A stretch of 32,180 bases of DNA from CAYLLT01 sp964548565 (GTDB taxonomy: Bacteria > Planctomycetota > Phycisphaerae > UBA1845 > PWPN01). This document shows, in pieces, positions 16,755 through 24,418 of the stretch; within the stretch, counting starts at the first letter, position 1; every line of letters starts with the position of its first letter. The DNA lies in assembly GCA_964548565.1 (NCBI GenBank), contig CAZJTF010000024.1, positions 1-32,180 on the forward strand. Reading direction: 5' to 3'. Under the pieces are notes generated by a model. The model did not search any database. It was not told the origin of the DNA and worked only from the letters and a program-made list of their open reading frames with translations. The translations under genes and the position numbers were made by a program.

Positions 16755-17630
16755 ATGTCGCGTCAGATACAGAAGATCCTGATCATGGGAGTACTGGCAC
16801 TGGGAGCATTCGTCAGCAGCACGCCAGCATCCGTGCTCTGGTACTCGCGTTTCGAGACGGAGAACGGGGTGGCTGTGACGAGCGGCCAGGCGATCTCGTC
16901 GACCGCGAACATGATCGACACGGAGACCGGCGGTACGCGGGGCTCGGCCACCGATGTCGTCGGCGATACGTACATCTCCAATCCGATCCCCGCCAGCGTC
17001 GATCCACGGGGCGCTGCGGGGTCCTTCGCAATCAGTACCGCTGCCGACAACAAGTGGTACATCAACACCGCTGTGCCCAGCAACGTTGACGGGGAAGTGA
17101 CGATCGAGGGCTTCTTCAACCTCAGGGAAGACGTCACGACCACCGGGCATCGCCGGATCGTCCGGCAAAACCGGAGCAGCAACGCAAGTCAACTCCGGCT
17201 TGGCCCCGTTCTCGAGTACAGCGAGTCGCTCGGGGGAGCTGTCTTCTGCGGTCTTTATACCGTGAGCATCTCGGGCGTGCTTTCGTACCCGGTCGCATGG
17301 GGTAATACGCTGCTGTCGAAAGACCAATGGCATCATTTCGCGATGACCGTCGATCACGACGACATGGCCAACACCGACACAATCCGCGGGTATCTCGACG
17401 GAAGACTTGAATACGAGGCCGTGGCTATTCCCAACCTGGTCGGGCCAGGCAGCTCCAGCTTCATCATCGGCGGTACATCTGGCGCGACGGCAGTCGACGC
17501 GTTTGTAGGTGAGCTGGACGAAATCAGGATCTCGAGCGGCGTACTTTCGCCGTCGGAGTTCCTGATCCCCGAGCCGGGCGCAGCGATTCTGCTGGGTGCA
17601 GGCCTCCTGGTTCTGCGTCGCAGGCGGTGA
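16755..17630 (+). CDS. Secreted single-LamG protein with PEP-CTERM anchor
   Basis: The 291-residue protein is exported and anchored, and is likely to bind a carbohydrate. The ATG at 16755 follows GGAGGAG by 7 bases and opens a signal peptide (MSRQIQKILIMGVLALGAF, cleavage near ASA). The body is one concanavalin-A-like LamG domain, with FETENG near its start, the strand motif EVTIEGFF, the hallmark QWHHFAMTV, the IRGYLDG turn and DEIRISSGVLSPSEFL at its end. It closes with IPEPG (271-275), a hydrophobic stretch and RRRR, the PEP-CTERM sorting signal for exosortase. It is the short relative of the four-LamG protein at 19996, sharing the FETE opening and SEFL closing. It leads the plus-strand series. 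Confidence 0.85.
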   Translation: MSRQIQKILIMGVLALGAFVSSTPASVLWYSRFETENGVAVTSGQAISSTANMIDTETGGTRGSATDVVGDTYISNPIPASVDPRGAAGSFAISTAADNKWYINTAVPSNVDGEVTIEGFFNLREDVTTTGHRRIVRQNRSSNASQLRLGPVLEYSESLGGAVFCGLYTVSISGVLSYPVAWGNTLLSKDQWHHFAMTVDHDDMANTDTIRGYLDGRLEYEAVAIPNLVGPGSSSFIIGGTSGATAVDAFVGELDEIRISSGVLSPSEFLIPEPGAAILLGAGLLVLRRRR

Positions 17631-17697
17631 GGTTGCGACGGATGTGAGATGGTCGAACTACGGCAGCACTGGGGCGCTCGGCAAGAGCACTTTCTAA

Positions 17698-18888
17698 ATG
17701 GGCACCTTGGCTCAGATTCCCGGAATCCGCTCCCGCGGCGTCGAAATGCGGGATCATCTCCTCAAGGAGATGGCAGAGAACCGCATTCCGATCGGAGGTC
17801 AGCTGCCGACGGAAAGCGAACTGATGCGCCGCTTCTCGCTCGGCCGGTCGACGGTGCGGACGGTGCTCCTCCGGATGTGCGTGGAAGGCCTGGTCAACCG
17901 CCACCGGGGACGGGGTACGTTCCGCATCGCAGGCCGACCCAGTCAGCGGCGCGCCTGGCTGGTCGGCGTGTGGTTCAACTGGCCGCACGGGCCCCTGTTC
18001 GGCCCGATTGCACAAGGTATTCGCGAAGAACTTGTCCGGCACGGTTATCACTGCCTGATCGAACGTGGTGGTCTGGATCGCGGCGACGAATGCCGCGGGA
18101 TCGAGTCGCTGCTGAACAAAGGGCTGGACGGGTTCATTGTCGCCCCTTCATCGAACCCGCACGACGACCACCGGCCGCTCATTGAACTGATCCGCCAGCA
18201 GCGCCCGCTCGTGCTGGTCGATCGCGCATTGCCTGGTTATCGCGCCGACCTTGTGACGACGCACAGCGAACTCGGTTCCGCCGAGATCGTCGAACATCTC
18301 ATCGAACTGGGGCACCGCCGGATCGGGTTCATCGGGATTGAGGGGCTGTCCACAGTGGATGAACGCCTGCAGGGTTATCGTGACACGATGACCCGCAACC
18401 TCCTGCCGGTGGACCCTGCCTGGATCGGTGTCAGCCCACGACTGACTGACGTCAACGGCAACCGGGAGGACGAGGTTGTCGTAGACAGCGGCGGCACCCG
18501 CCTGAGCGTCACGCGATGCCGGAGCGCCGTGGAGCGCGTTCTGTCGCTGCCGCCCGAGAAACGACCGACCGCTCTGTTCTGCGTGAATGACGCAATCGCC
18601 GATCTGGCTGTCCGCGTCATCGGAGAGTCGGGTCTGCGGGTGCCGCGGGACCTCTCAGTTGCGGGCTTCGACGACGTGAACCTGGAGAACAGCGCGGATG
18701 CTGCCGGCATCACCACGTACGCGCAGCCAAGTTACCGCATTGGGCAGCAGGCGGCGCGTCTGATGACCGAGCAGATCGAGGGACGCAAGAGCCATACGAC
18801 AACCATTCTGCTGGCGGGCAAGCTTGTGCGGCGGAGTTCAACGGCGCCGCCACTCAACGTGGAATTGAGAGCGCCGCTGCGGCGGTGA
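17698..18888 (+). CDS. Hybrid GntR/LacI transcriptional regulator 3
   Basis: This 396-residue protein has an N-terminal GntR winged HTH (about 17-80: LPTESELMRRF, LGRSTVRTVL, RHRGRGTFRI) and a LacI-like sensor (VGVWFNWPHGP, GLDGFIVAPS, ELGHRRIGFIGIEG, KRPTALFCVNDAIADL, YAQPSYRIGQQAARL). It is strikingly similar to regulator 1 in the sensor half, which suggests duplication and perhaps the same class of effector. Both the ATG at 17698 and the one at 17746 are possible. The first is preferred because the second would leave the winged helix very close to the N-terminus. It lies 67 bases after the LamG gene and 59 bases before the pseudopilin gene, on the same strand. Confidence 0.87.
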   Translation: MGTLAQIPGIRSRGVEMRDHLLKEMAENRIPIGGQLPTESELMRRFSLGRSTVRTVLLRMCVEGLVNRHRGRGTFRIAGRPSQRRAWLVGVWFNWPHGPLFGPIAQGIREELVRHGYHCLIERGGLDRGDECRGIESLLNKGLDGFIVAPSSNPHDDHRPLIELIRQQRPLVLVDRALPGYRADLVTTHSELGSAEIVEHLIELGHRRIGFIGIEGLSTVDERLQGYRDTMTRNLLPVDPAWIGVSPRLTDVNGNREDEVVVDSGGTRLSVTRCRSAVERVLSLPPEKRPTALFCVNDAIADLAVRVIGESGLRVPRDLSVAGFDDVNLENSADAAGITTYAQPSYRIGQQAARLMTEQIEGRKSHTTTILLAGKLVRRSSTAPPLNVELRAPLRR

Positions 18889-18947
18889 CGGGCATGTGAC
18901 CGGTTCTCTCGCAGCAGATCGACACTACGGCTGAGGCAGGTGACTTC

Positions 18948-19877
18948 ATGCACAACAGGTTCAATTCAAACCGCAGACGTGGGTTTACGCTGATTGAAGT
19001 GCTGGTCGTCGTGGCGATTGTCGCGCTCCTGGTCTCCATTCTGCTTCCAGCTCTGTCCCGTGCGCGCGAGCATGCCCGGTCAGCCACCTGCTCCACCCAT
19101 CTTCGCGAAATCGGAACGGGCATGGGTGTGTTTGTATCCGAGAACAAGAGCCTCATTCCGCGTGGGGCCTCCAACCGAACCAAGTACACCTGGGTGCAGT
19201 GGGTCGCGCGAATGTTTGGTGACAAGCGGGCGTATCATCAGCGCTACAACGACGTGCCCGTCGAGAAGATGGCGATTCTGCAATGCCCCTCGCGCGCACA
19301 AACGCACGCCACGCCGTTCCTCGATTACGTCAACAACGGCCTGGACCACCGCGGCCCCCTGGATGATCGGGGGGTGTTTTCCGCCTCGGGCAGGTGGATC
19401 GGCGTGAACGGCTTTGCCAAGGTCGATCTCTGGAAGCAGCCGGGCAGCACGATTTACGCGGGCGATGCCGCGCACGAGACCGAGGAGAATCGCATCTCGT
19501 TGTGCCTGCGGAACACGCGCGTGAACATCGCCTCGATTCGTGCTGCCGGTCTCGTGAGCAACCAGGGGTTCCAAATGTTCAAGCCCTGGGCCGCCTACAC
19601 GCTCCCATGCTACCCGGAGGATGTCGAGAAGAACGGTCGCGATCCTCGTGCGGCGCTGCGGATGCACCTGAACGCCGGCTCGAACGCCGTGTTTGTCGAT
19701 GGACACTGTGAGTTGGTCAAGCCGCCCCCGCGACAGGCAGCCGACCAGGTCAGCCAGTACTACATGAAGAAATGGGGTGTGCTGCACGCCTCGACGGCCA
19801 AAATCCCGGGTGGCCAGACACCCAGCCACTCGAATGAATCCCTCGGTCTCGGTGACGAGGATTACGTTCCGTACTGA
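18948..19877 (+). CDS. Type II/IV pseudopilin-like protein (DUF1559/H-X9-DG type)
   Basis: The 309-residue protein carries a classical class III prepilin signal. RRRG (9-12) is followed by FTLIEVLVVVAIVALLVSIL, with predicted cleavage after Gly12 and the conserved Glu at mature position 5 (Glu17). After the hydrophobic helix comes a globular domain with Cys-containing TCSTHLREIG, as in planctomycete and lentisphaeral pseudopilin-like proteins. Near the C-terminus HLNAGSNAVFVDGHCEL is the H-x9-DG signature. It would be processed by a prepilin peptidase and assembled or embedded at the inner membrane. No secretion or pilus machinery lies nearby, so it must use components encoded elsewhere. The ATG at 18948 is supported by a GAGGCAGG site. 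Confidence 0.87.
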   Translation: MHNRFNSNRRRGFTLIEVLVVVAIVALLVSILLPALSRAREHARSATCSTHLREIGTGMGVFVSENKSLIPRGASNRTKYTWVQWVARMFGDKRAYHQRYNDVPVEKMAILQCPSRAQTHATPFLDYVNNGLDHRGPLDDRGVFSASGRWIGVNGFAKVDLWKQPGSTIYAGDAAHETEENRISLCLRNTRVNIASIRAAGLVSNQGFQMFKPWAAYTLPCYPEDVEKNGRDPRAALRMHLNAGSNAVFVDGHCELVKPPPRQAADQVSQYYMKKWGVLHASTAKIPGGQTPSHSNESLGLGDEDYVPY

Positions 19878-19995
19878 GGCCGCGACCAGTCGGACCGAAA
19901 CGCGGAGCGCATACAACAGGTGCCGGCACACCAGCCGGGCTGCGAGCGAGGTCTGATGCCCGGACGCAGTCGCTTGCCGGAAAAGGGGACATCTC

Positions 19996-22900
19996 ATGTC
20001 GCAGATGCGAAGGCAACACGTCATCCTGGTTTTTGTCGCCAGTGTGCTTCTCGCGCAGATGGTGCATGCGGGCGAGCCGCTGTTCCTGAAGTTCGAGACA
20101 CAGAACGGGCAGGCGGTCGCTCCCGAGCCGCTGTCCACGCTCTACGGAGCGATCGACAATCTCGGTGCGGACGCGCCGAGTGCGGTGCCCTGGCCGGGGA
20201 CGGCAGCCCGCAGTTCGCTTGCACTTGTGGGCGGCACCGCTTCCTTGGGCGCCGGCGCGGCCGGAACTGCCATCAATACCAACGACGCCGTGGCCTACGT
20301 CGCGTACGCGAACCCCAGCGTGCCCGCACGCCCGGCGTGGATGATGGGAAATGCCGGTCTGTATGCACTATATAACCCGGATCAGATCGACTTCGATGTT
20401 GACACGAACATTCCGGCTAACAGCGCCGTCGCCGAAGTGACAATCGAAGGCTATTTCTGTGCGATCGATCCGACCGGAACGCGGCAGGTGCTTGCGATTC
20501 AACCGCGCGATCATCGATGGCATGCTGCTCGAATCTGGGTTGCCGTCGAGGCGGGGACGATGACTGGATACGTCGGCGGCACGAAGCGGATTACGTCGAG
20601 TGCGATCGTTGCGAAACAATGGTATCACTTCGCGATCACCTACGTGGCGGGAGCCGGTGCCGGAGGGTTGGGCCAAACGACTCTGTACCTCGACGGGGTT
20701 GCACAGGGGGCCTGGGACGCGACCGTCGCGGCGGGGACTGCCGACTTCACTGTGGCGGGCAGCGGCTACGACGGCACCTATGGGCACCATCAGGGCTTCC
20801 AAGGCTGGACAGATGAGTACCGCATCTACGGCCGCCGGCTGGATCCATCGGACTTCCTGATCAACGGGGGAACGAGCGTCACGGGGCTGATCTGGCACTC
20901 GCGGTTCGAAACAGAGGGCACCGCGGCAGTTACCGACGGCCAAATCGTGACCGAGACTGCGGAGAAGATCGACAACTCGGCGCCGACACTCGCAAAACCG
21001 TCCTATGCCGCCTACGCGGACGCCGCGGTCCCCGACATGAACCCGTCACTGGACCCGGGGTCGCAGGCGGGAGCCTTTGGAGTCGCGAACCCTGATTCGG
21101 ATATGTTCTACATTAACACGAATCTCGCCGGGGACGCGGCGCCGGACATCACGGCCGAAGGCTACTTCTATCCGACCCTTTCGCCCATGACTCCGAAGCA
21201 GACGCTTTTTACGCAGCCGCGCGATACGGATGCGACGCACGGGCGCATCTCCGTTTACCTTGAGTATGACTCGACGGCCAACGGTGGAGCAGGGGCGGAT
21301 ACGCTGCACGCGGTCATCGGCGCGGGCACCGCCTACATCCACGGCAGCACGCCTGTCAGCACGAACCAATGGCATCATTTTGCCGCCACCATGACTTCGT
21401 CCGGCGTTGTCAAGCTCTATCTGGACGGTCAGCTCGAAGGCAACATCACCTCGGCCGCAGCTCCAGGCAGCGGCAACATGACCGTAGCGGGCAAGGCGTT
21501 CCGAGGCTGGGCCGACTGCCTGCGCGTGTATGCCCGCGTGCTTCAGTCTTCCGAGTTCCTGACGGCCGGTGGTAAGACCACCAACCTGCTTCTCTGGCAG
21601 TATGGTTTCGAGACCGAAGGCGGCGCGGCCATTGCCCACGGCCAGACGCTCTCGGCCGCGTCCCGCATGATCGACAATTCCGCGACAACGGGCCTGCAGG
21701 CGGTTACGTACCAGGCGTACGGTGACGCTCAGGTGCCGGACATGCCTTCCGGGATCGATCCGCGGGGCGTTGCGGGCGGTCACGCGGTCCACAACGTGGG
21801 GCAAAACGATTTCCGCATCGATACCGCGGTCAACGGAGCGGTTGCGCCGGACGACCTGACGATGGAAGGTTATTTCGCACTGGAGTCCCTCACGCTCGCG
21901 AACATCGGCACCGGTGGGATCCTGGTGATGCAACCACGTGATGCGTCCTGGAACCCACGGCTCTGGATCGGGGTGAATGACGGCGGAGACGGCACAGGTC
22001 TCCATCTCAAGGCGGTTGGGTTCGGTCCCGTGGTCGGCGCCACCACGATCACCGGCACCACCGCACTGGTGGCGGGGCAGTGGTACCACTTCGCGCTGGT
22101 TGCGGACCACCAGATCGACGGGGACACCGCTTCGCCCTACGACATTCGGATGTATCTCAACGGGGCGCTGGAGGCCGAAGCACTGGCGGTGCCGCTCAGT
22201 GTGATGTCCGGCGTCGGTAACTTCCACATCGGGAACCGGAGCCCCGACGCTACCGGCGAATCAGACCTGGCGTTCCAGCCTGGGTGGATCGACGCGGTGC
22301 GGATCAGTCTCGGTGCACTGACACCGGCCGAGTTCCTCACGACCGCAGGCGCCCAATCGAAGGGGTTGTGGTTCTCGAGTTTTGAAACGGAGACCGCGAC
22401 GCCTGTCAGCGGGGGCCAGCAGGTTTCGACCGTTGCCGGCGCGATGGACAACCTGGCGCCGCCTCATCCGCGGGTGTACGGCGGGCAGGCGGTGGAGGTC
22501 AACGGCAACGCGTCCTACGTGCGCTACGCAGATGAAGCGGTGCCCGACGTGCCGGTGTCGGTCGATCCGGCCCGCGTCACCGGTGCGTTTGCCCTGCTGA
22601 ACCCCGACAAAGGGGACCAGGGCAACTTCCGCGTCAGCACCCTGGCCGCAGGCAACTGGGGGAACCTCGCCAGCGAAATCACCATGGAGGGCTTCTTCAA
22701 TCTGCAGGAAGATCTCAGCTGGCTCACGACTACGAACGTCGTTGCGCGACGGTTCATCATTCAGAAACGCTCCGACACAGACTGGAAGCTGCTCCGCCTG
22801 GCCGTGGGGCTCGGTTACGACGCGGCCAACAGCAGATCGGCTCTCGGTGTCACATACATGACGAGCGACGGCCTTGCGCATGACCTGCTCGGCGCGACCC

Positions 22901-23382
22901 CCGTTCTCAGCAACGAGTGGCACCACTTCGCTGTGACCGTCAAGCGGGACACGGTTGCCGGGACGGACGACATCCGTTTCTACCTGGACGGGGTGGAGGA
23001 AGGGTCCGCCCTCGGGCTGCCGAACCTCGCGCCGGCGGCAAGCAAGCCGTTCACGGTCGGCGACGTCGCAGCCAACCTGGCGTTCAAGGGCTATTCCGAT
23101 GCCTACCGGGTGACCGATCGAGCTCTGCTTCCCAGCGAGTTCCTTAACACGGGCACGGCAGCCCTGACGCCTGATTTCGACGCCAATGGCGTGGTCGGCG
23201 GGTCAGACTTCCTGTTCCTGGCTGCGTGTGCCACGGGCCCCGCCGCCGGCCCACCTTCGACTGAGGATTGCCGCAAGGCCGACCTCGACAGCGACAACGA
23301 TGTCGACATGGATGATTTCGGCGTGTTCCAACGGTGCTACGGGCTGACCGGCTCGCCGGTTGATCCGGCCTGCATGGAGTAG
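19996..23382 (+). CDS. Giant secreted protein with four LamG units and a C-terminal dockerin-like EF-hand pair
   Basis: The 1128 residues begin with a signal peptide (cleavage near VHA, residue 25). Four tandem LamG/concanavalin-A-like units start near residues 27, 298, 531 and 791. Each opens with an F-E-T motif and closes with a D/E-F-L motif, and each has a WYHFA or WHHFA strand and a LYLDG-type turn. The C-terminus (about 1057-1128) has two Ca-binding-like loops, DFDANGVVGGSDF and DLDSDNDVDMDDF, ending QRCYG. This is the dockerin-like form common in planctomycete secreted proteins. Its likely role is a surface scaffold or multivalent glycan binder. No cohesin is visible here. The ATG at 19996 follows AAGGGG. 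Unlike the short LamG protein it has no PEP-CTERM, so retention would depend on the dockerin-like end. Confidence 0.85.
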   Translation: MSQMRRQHVILVFVASVLLAQMVHAGEPLFLKFETQNGQAVAPEPLSTLYGAIDNLGADAPSAVPWPGTAARSSLALVGGTASLGAGAAGTAINTNDAVAYVAYANPSVPARPAWMMGNAGLYALYNPDQIDFDVDTNIPANSAVAEVTIEGYFCAIDPTGTRQVLAIQPRDHRWHAARIWVAVEAGTMTGYVGGTKRITSSAIVAKQWYHFAITYVAGAGAGGLGQTTLYLDGVAQGAWDATVAAGTADFTVAGSGYDGTYGHHQGFQGWTDEYRIYGRRLDPSDFLINGGTSVTGLIWHSRFETEGTAAVTDGQIVTETAEKIDNSAPTLAKPSYAAYADAAVPDMNPSLDPGSQAGAFGVANPDSDMFYINTNLAGDAAPDITAEGYFYPTLSPMTPKQTLFTQPRDTDATHGRISVYLEYDSTANGGAGADTLHAVIGAGTAYIHGSTPVSTNQWHHFAATMTSSGVVKLYLDGQLEGNITSAAAPGSGNMTVAGKAFRGWADCLRVYARVLQSSEFLTAGGKTTNLLLWQYGFETEGGAAIAHGQTLSAASRMIDNSATTGLQAVTYQAYGDAQVPDMPSGIDPRGVAGGHAVHNVGQNDFRIDTAVNGAVAPDDLTMEGYFALESLTLANIGTGGILVMQPRDASWNPRLWIGVNDGGDGTGLHLKAVGFGPVVGATTITGTTALVAGQWYHFALVADHQIDGDTASPYDIRMYLNGALEAEALAVPLSVMSGVGNFHIGNRSPDATGESDLAFQPGWIDAVRISLGALTPAEFLTTAGAQSKGLWFSSFETETATPVSGGQQVSTVAGAMDNLAPPHPRVYGGQAVEVNGNASYVRYADEAVPDVPVSVDPARVTGAFALLNPDKGDQGNFRVSTLAAGNWGNLASEITMEGFFNLQEDLSWLTTTNVVARRFIIQKRSDTDWKLLRLAVGLGYDAANSRSALGVTYMTSDGLAHDLLGATPVLSNEWHHFAVTVKRDTVAGTDDIRFYLDGVEEGSALGLPNLAPAASKPFTVGDVAANLAFKGYSDAYRVTDRALLPSEFLNTGTAALTPDFDANGVVGGSDFLFLAACATGPAAGPPSTEDCRKADLDSDNDVDMDDFGVFQRCYGLTGSPVDPACME

Positions 23383-23400
23383 CCCGCCTGGCGTCGCTAT

Positions 23401-23454
23401 GTTTGCGAATGCGGCGATGATGACGCGGCGTGCCCGGGAGGTCGCGGCGCAAAC
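23401..23454 (+). other. Long-range inverted repeat in the leader of the broken F5/8C gene
   Basis: GTTTGCG (23401-23407) is complementary to CGCAAAC (23448-23454), with a shorter inner GCGA/TCGC match. The stem could form in RNA between the dockerin-protein stop and the next start. No T-run follows, so it is not a standard terminator. Function unknown. Confidence 0.2.
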
Positions 23455-23474
23455 ACACCTGATCGGGAGCAGGC

Positions 23475-24418
23475 ATGCGGTGGTGCGGACTCCGCGGAGC
23501 GGTAGTATCGCTGACTCTGTTCGCCGGAACGCTTGGATGCGCGCGATGCGCTGCCGGAGCATGCCTCTGGACCACTGTGACGGCGGACTCCTTGTACGCG
23601 GATTACCTCGCGTACAAGGTCCTCGACGGCAACACCACTGACGAATCAAGCCGCTGGGCATCAGCCAAGACGGCTGACCCCCACTGGGTGCGTTTTCAGT
23701 TCAGCACGCCCGTGACGCTGGATCGCGTGATCATCTACGGCCAGCCCGAACCGTACGCGCTGCTCGATGCGGAGCTTCAGGTGTTCGAGGACGGAGCGTG
23801 GACGCCGATCTGGCTCGTGACGGATTCAAACCAGGTCCGGGTCGACGCGCGATTTGCCGCACGCACGATCAGCGACATCCGGCTGTACATTACACGGGCC
23901 TCCCAGGGGAATCCGCCGTACGGCTACGCTGCCCGTATTTACGAACTCGCGTTTCTTTTCGGCGACGTCCATATCCCTGCGCTCGCCAGCGAACTCGGCA
24001 TCGCGGCACCGGCGCGCCCGACACCGCCGGAACCAGGCGGTCGACGAGGCGACCCTGCTGGCGTCCGTGCGGGCGTTTCCTGCGCAACTGCTCGCTCCGC
24101 CAGCCGGCGATGCGGCCGCCATGATGGTGTACTACGACTCCGTGTTGAGCTGGGCCGACATTCTCGTGCAACACCTGGAGAGCGTCCCATGTCAGCCGGA
24201 CTGGAGCTACTACGGCCTGGGAGGTAGCACCGAGAACGAACTCCGACCCATCACATACGCGATCATGGTGAACGCGTTTCTGTCCGAGGTTCAGGCGGGT
24301 GCGAATGAGGTGGCGACCGGTTGTGCGCCGACTAAGCCGCTCCGTGTTTCACGTGTACATGCCGGGCACGGAAGCGGTCGGCGCGCTGATAGCGGTTCAT
24401 CTGCAGGAGTATGGAGCG
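23475..24418 (+). pseudogene. Broken gene: F5/8C (discoidin) domain joined to a lyase-like toroid start
   Basis: From an ATG at 23475 with a GGGAG site, the first frame encodes a signal-like N-terminus and a good F5/8 type C domain (about 30-165: VLDGNTTDESSRW, HWVRFQFSTPVTLDRVIIYG, ISDIRLYITRA). At about 24020-24045 homology jumps to another frame, which reads AVDEATLLASVRAF, then MMVYYDSVLSWADIL and YYGLGGSTENELRPITYA. This second part matches the toroid start of the intact lyase-like protein just downstream. Homology fades after about 24320, so most of the enzyme is missing. The first frame alone stops at 24227 and the second at 24594, inside the next gene. The simplest reading is a duplicated, frameshifted and truncated paralogue. 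A sequencing error could explain the frameshift but not the truncation. Confidence 0.72.

Noticed and set aside
21046..22227. 393-codon minus-strand frame inside the four-LamG gene
   Set aside because: It is His/Arg/Val-rich antisense with no motifs, while the plus strand has clear LamG repeats.
24299..24418. Upstream extension of the second lyase-like protein from 24299
   Set aside because: It would place 40 unrelated residues before a proper signal peptide. The ATG at 24419 has a good AGGAG site.
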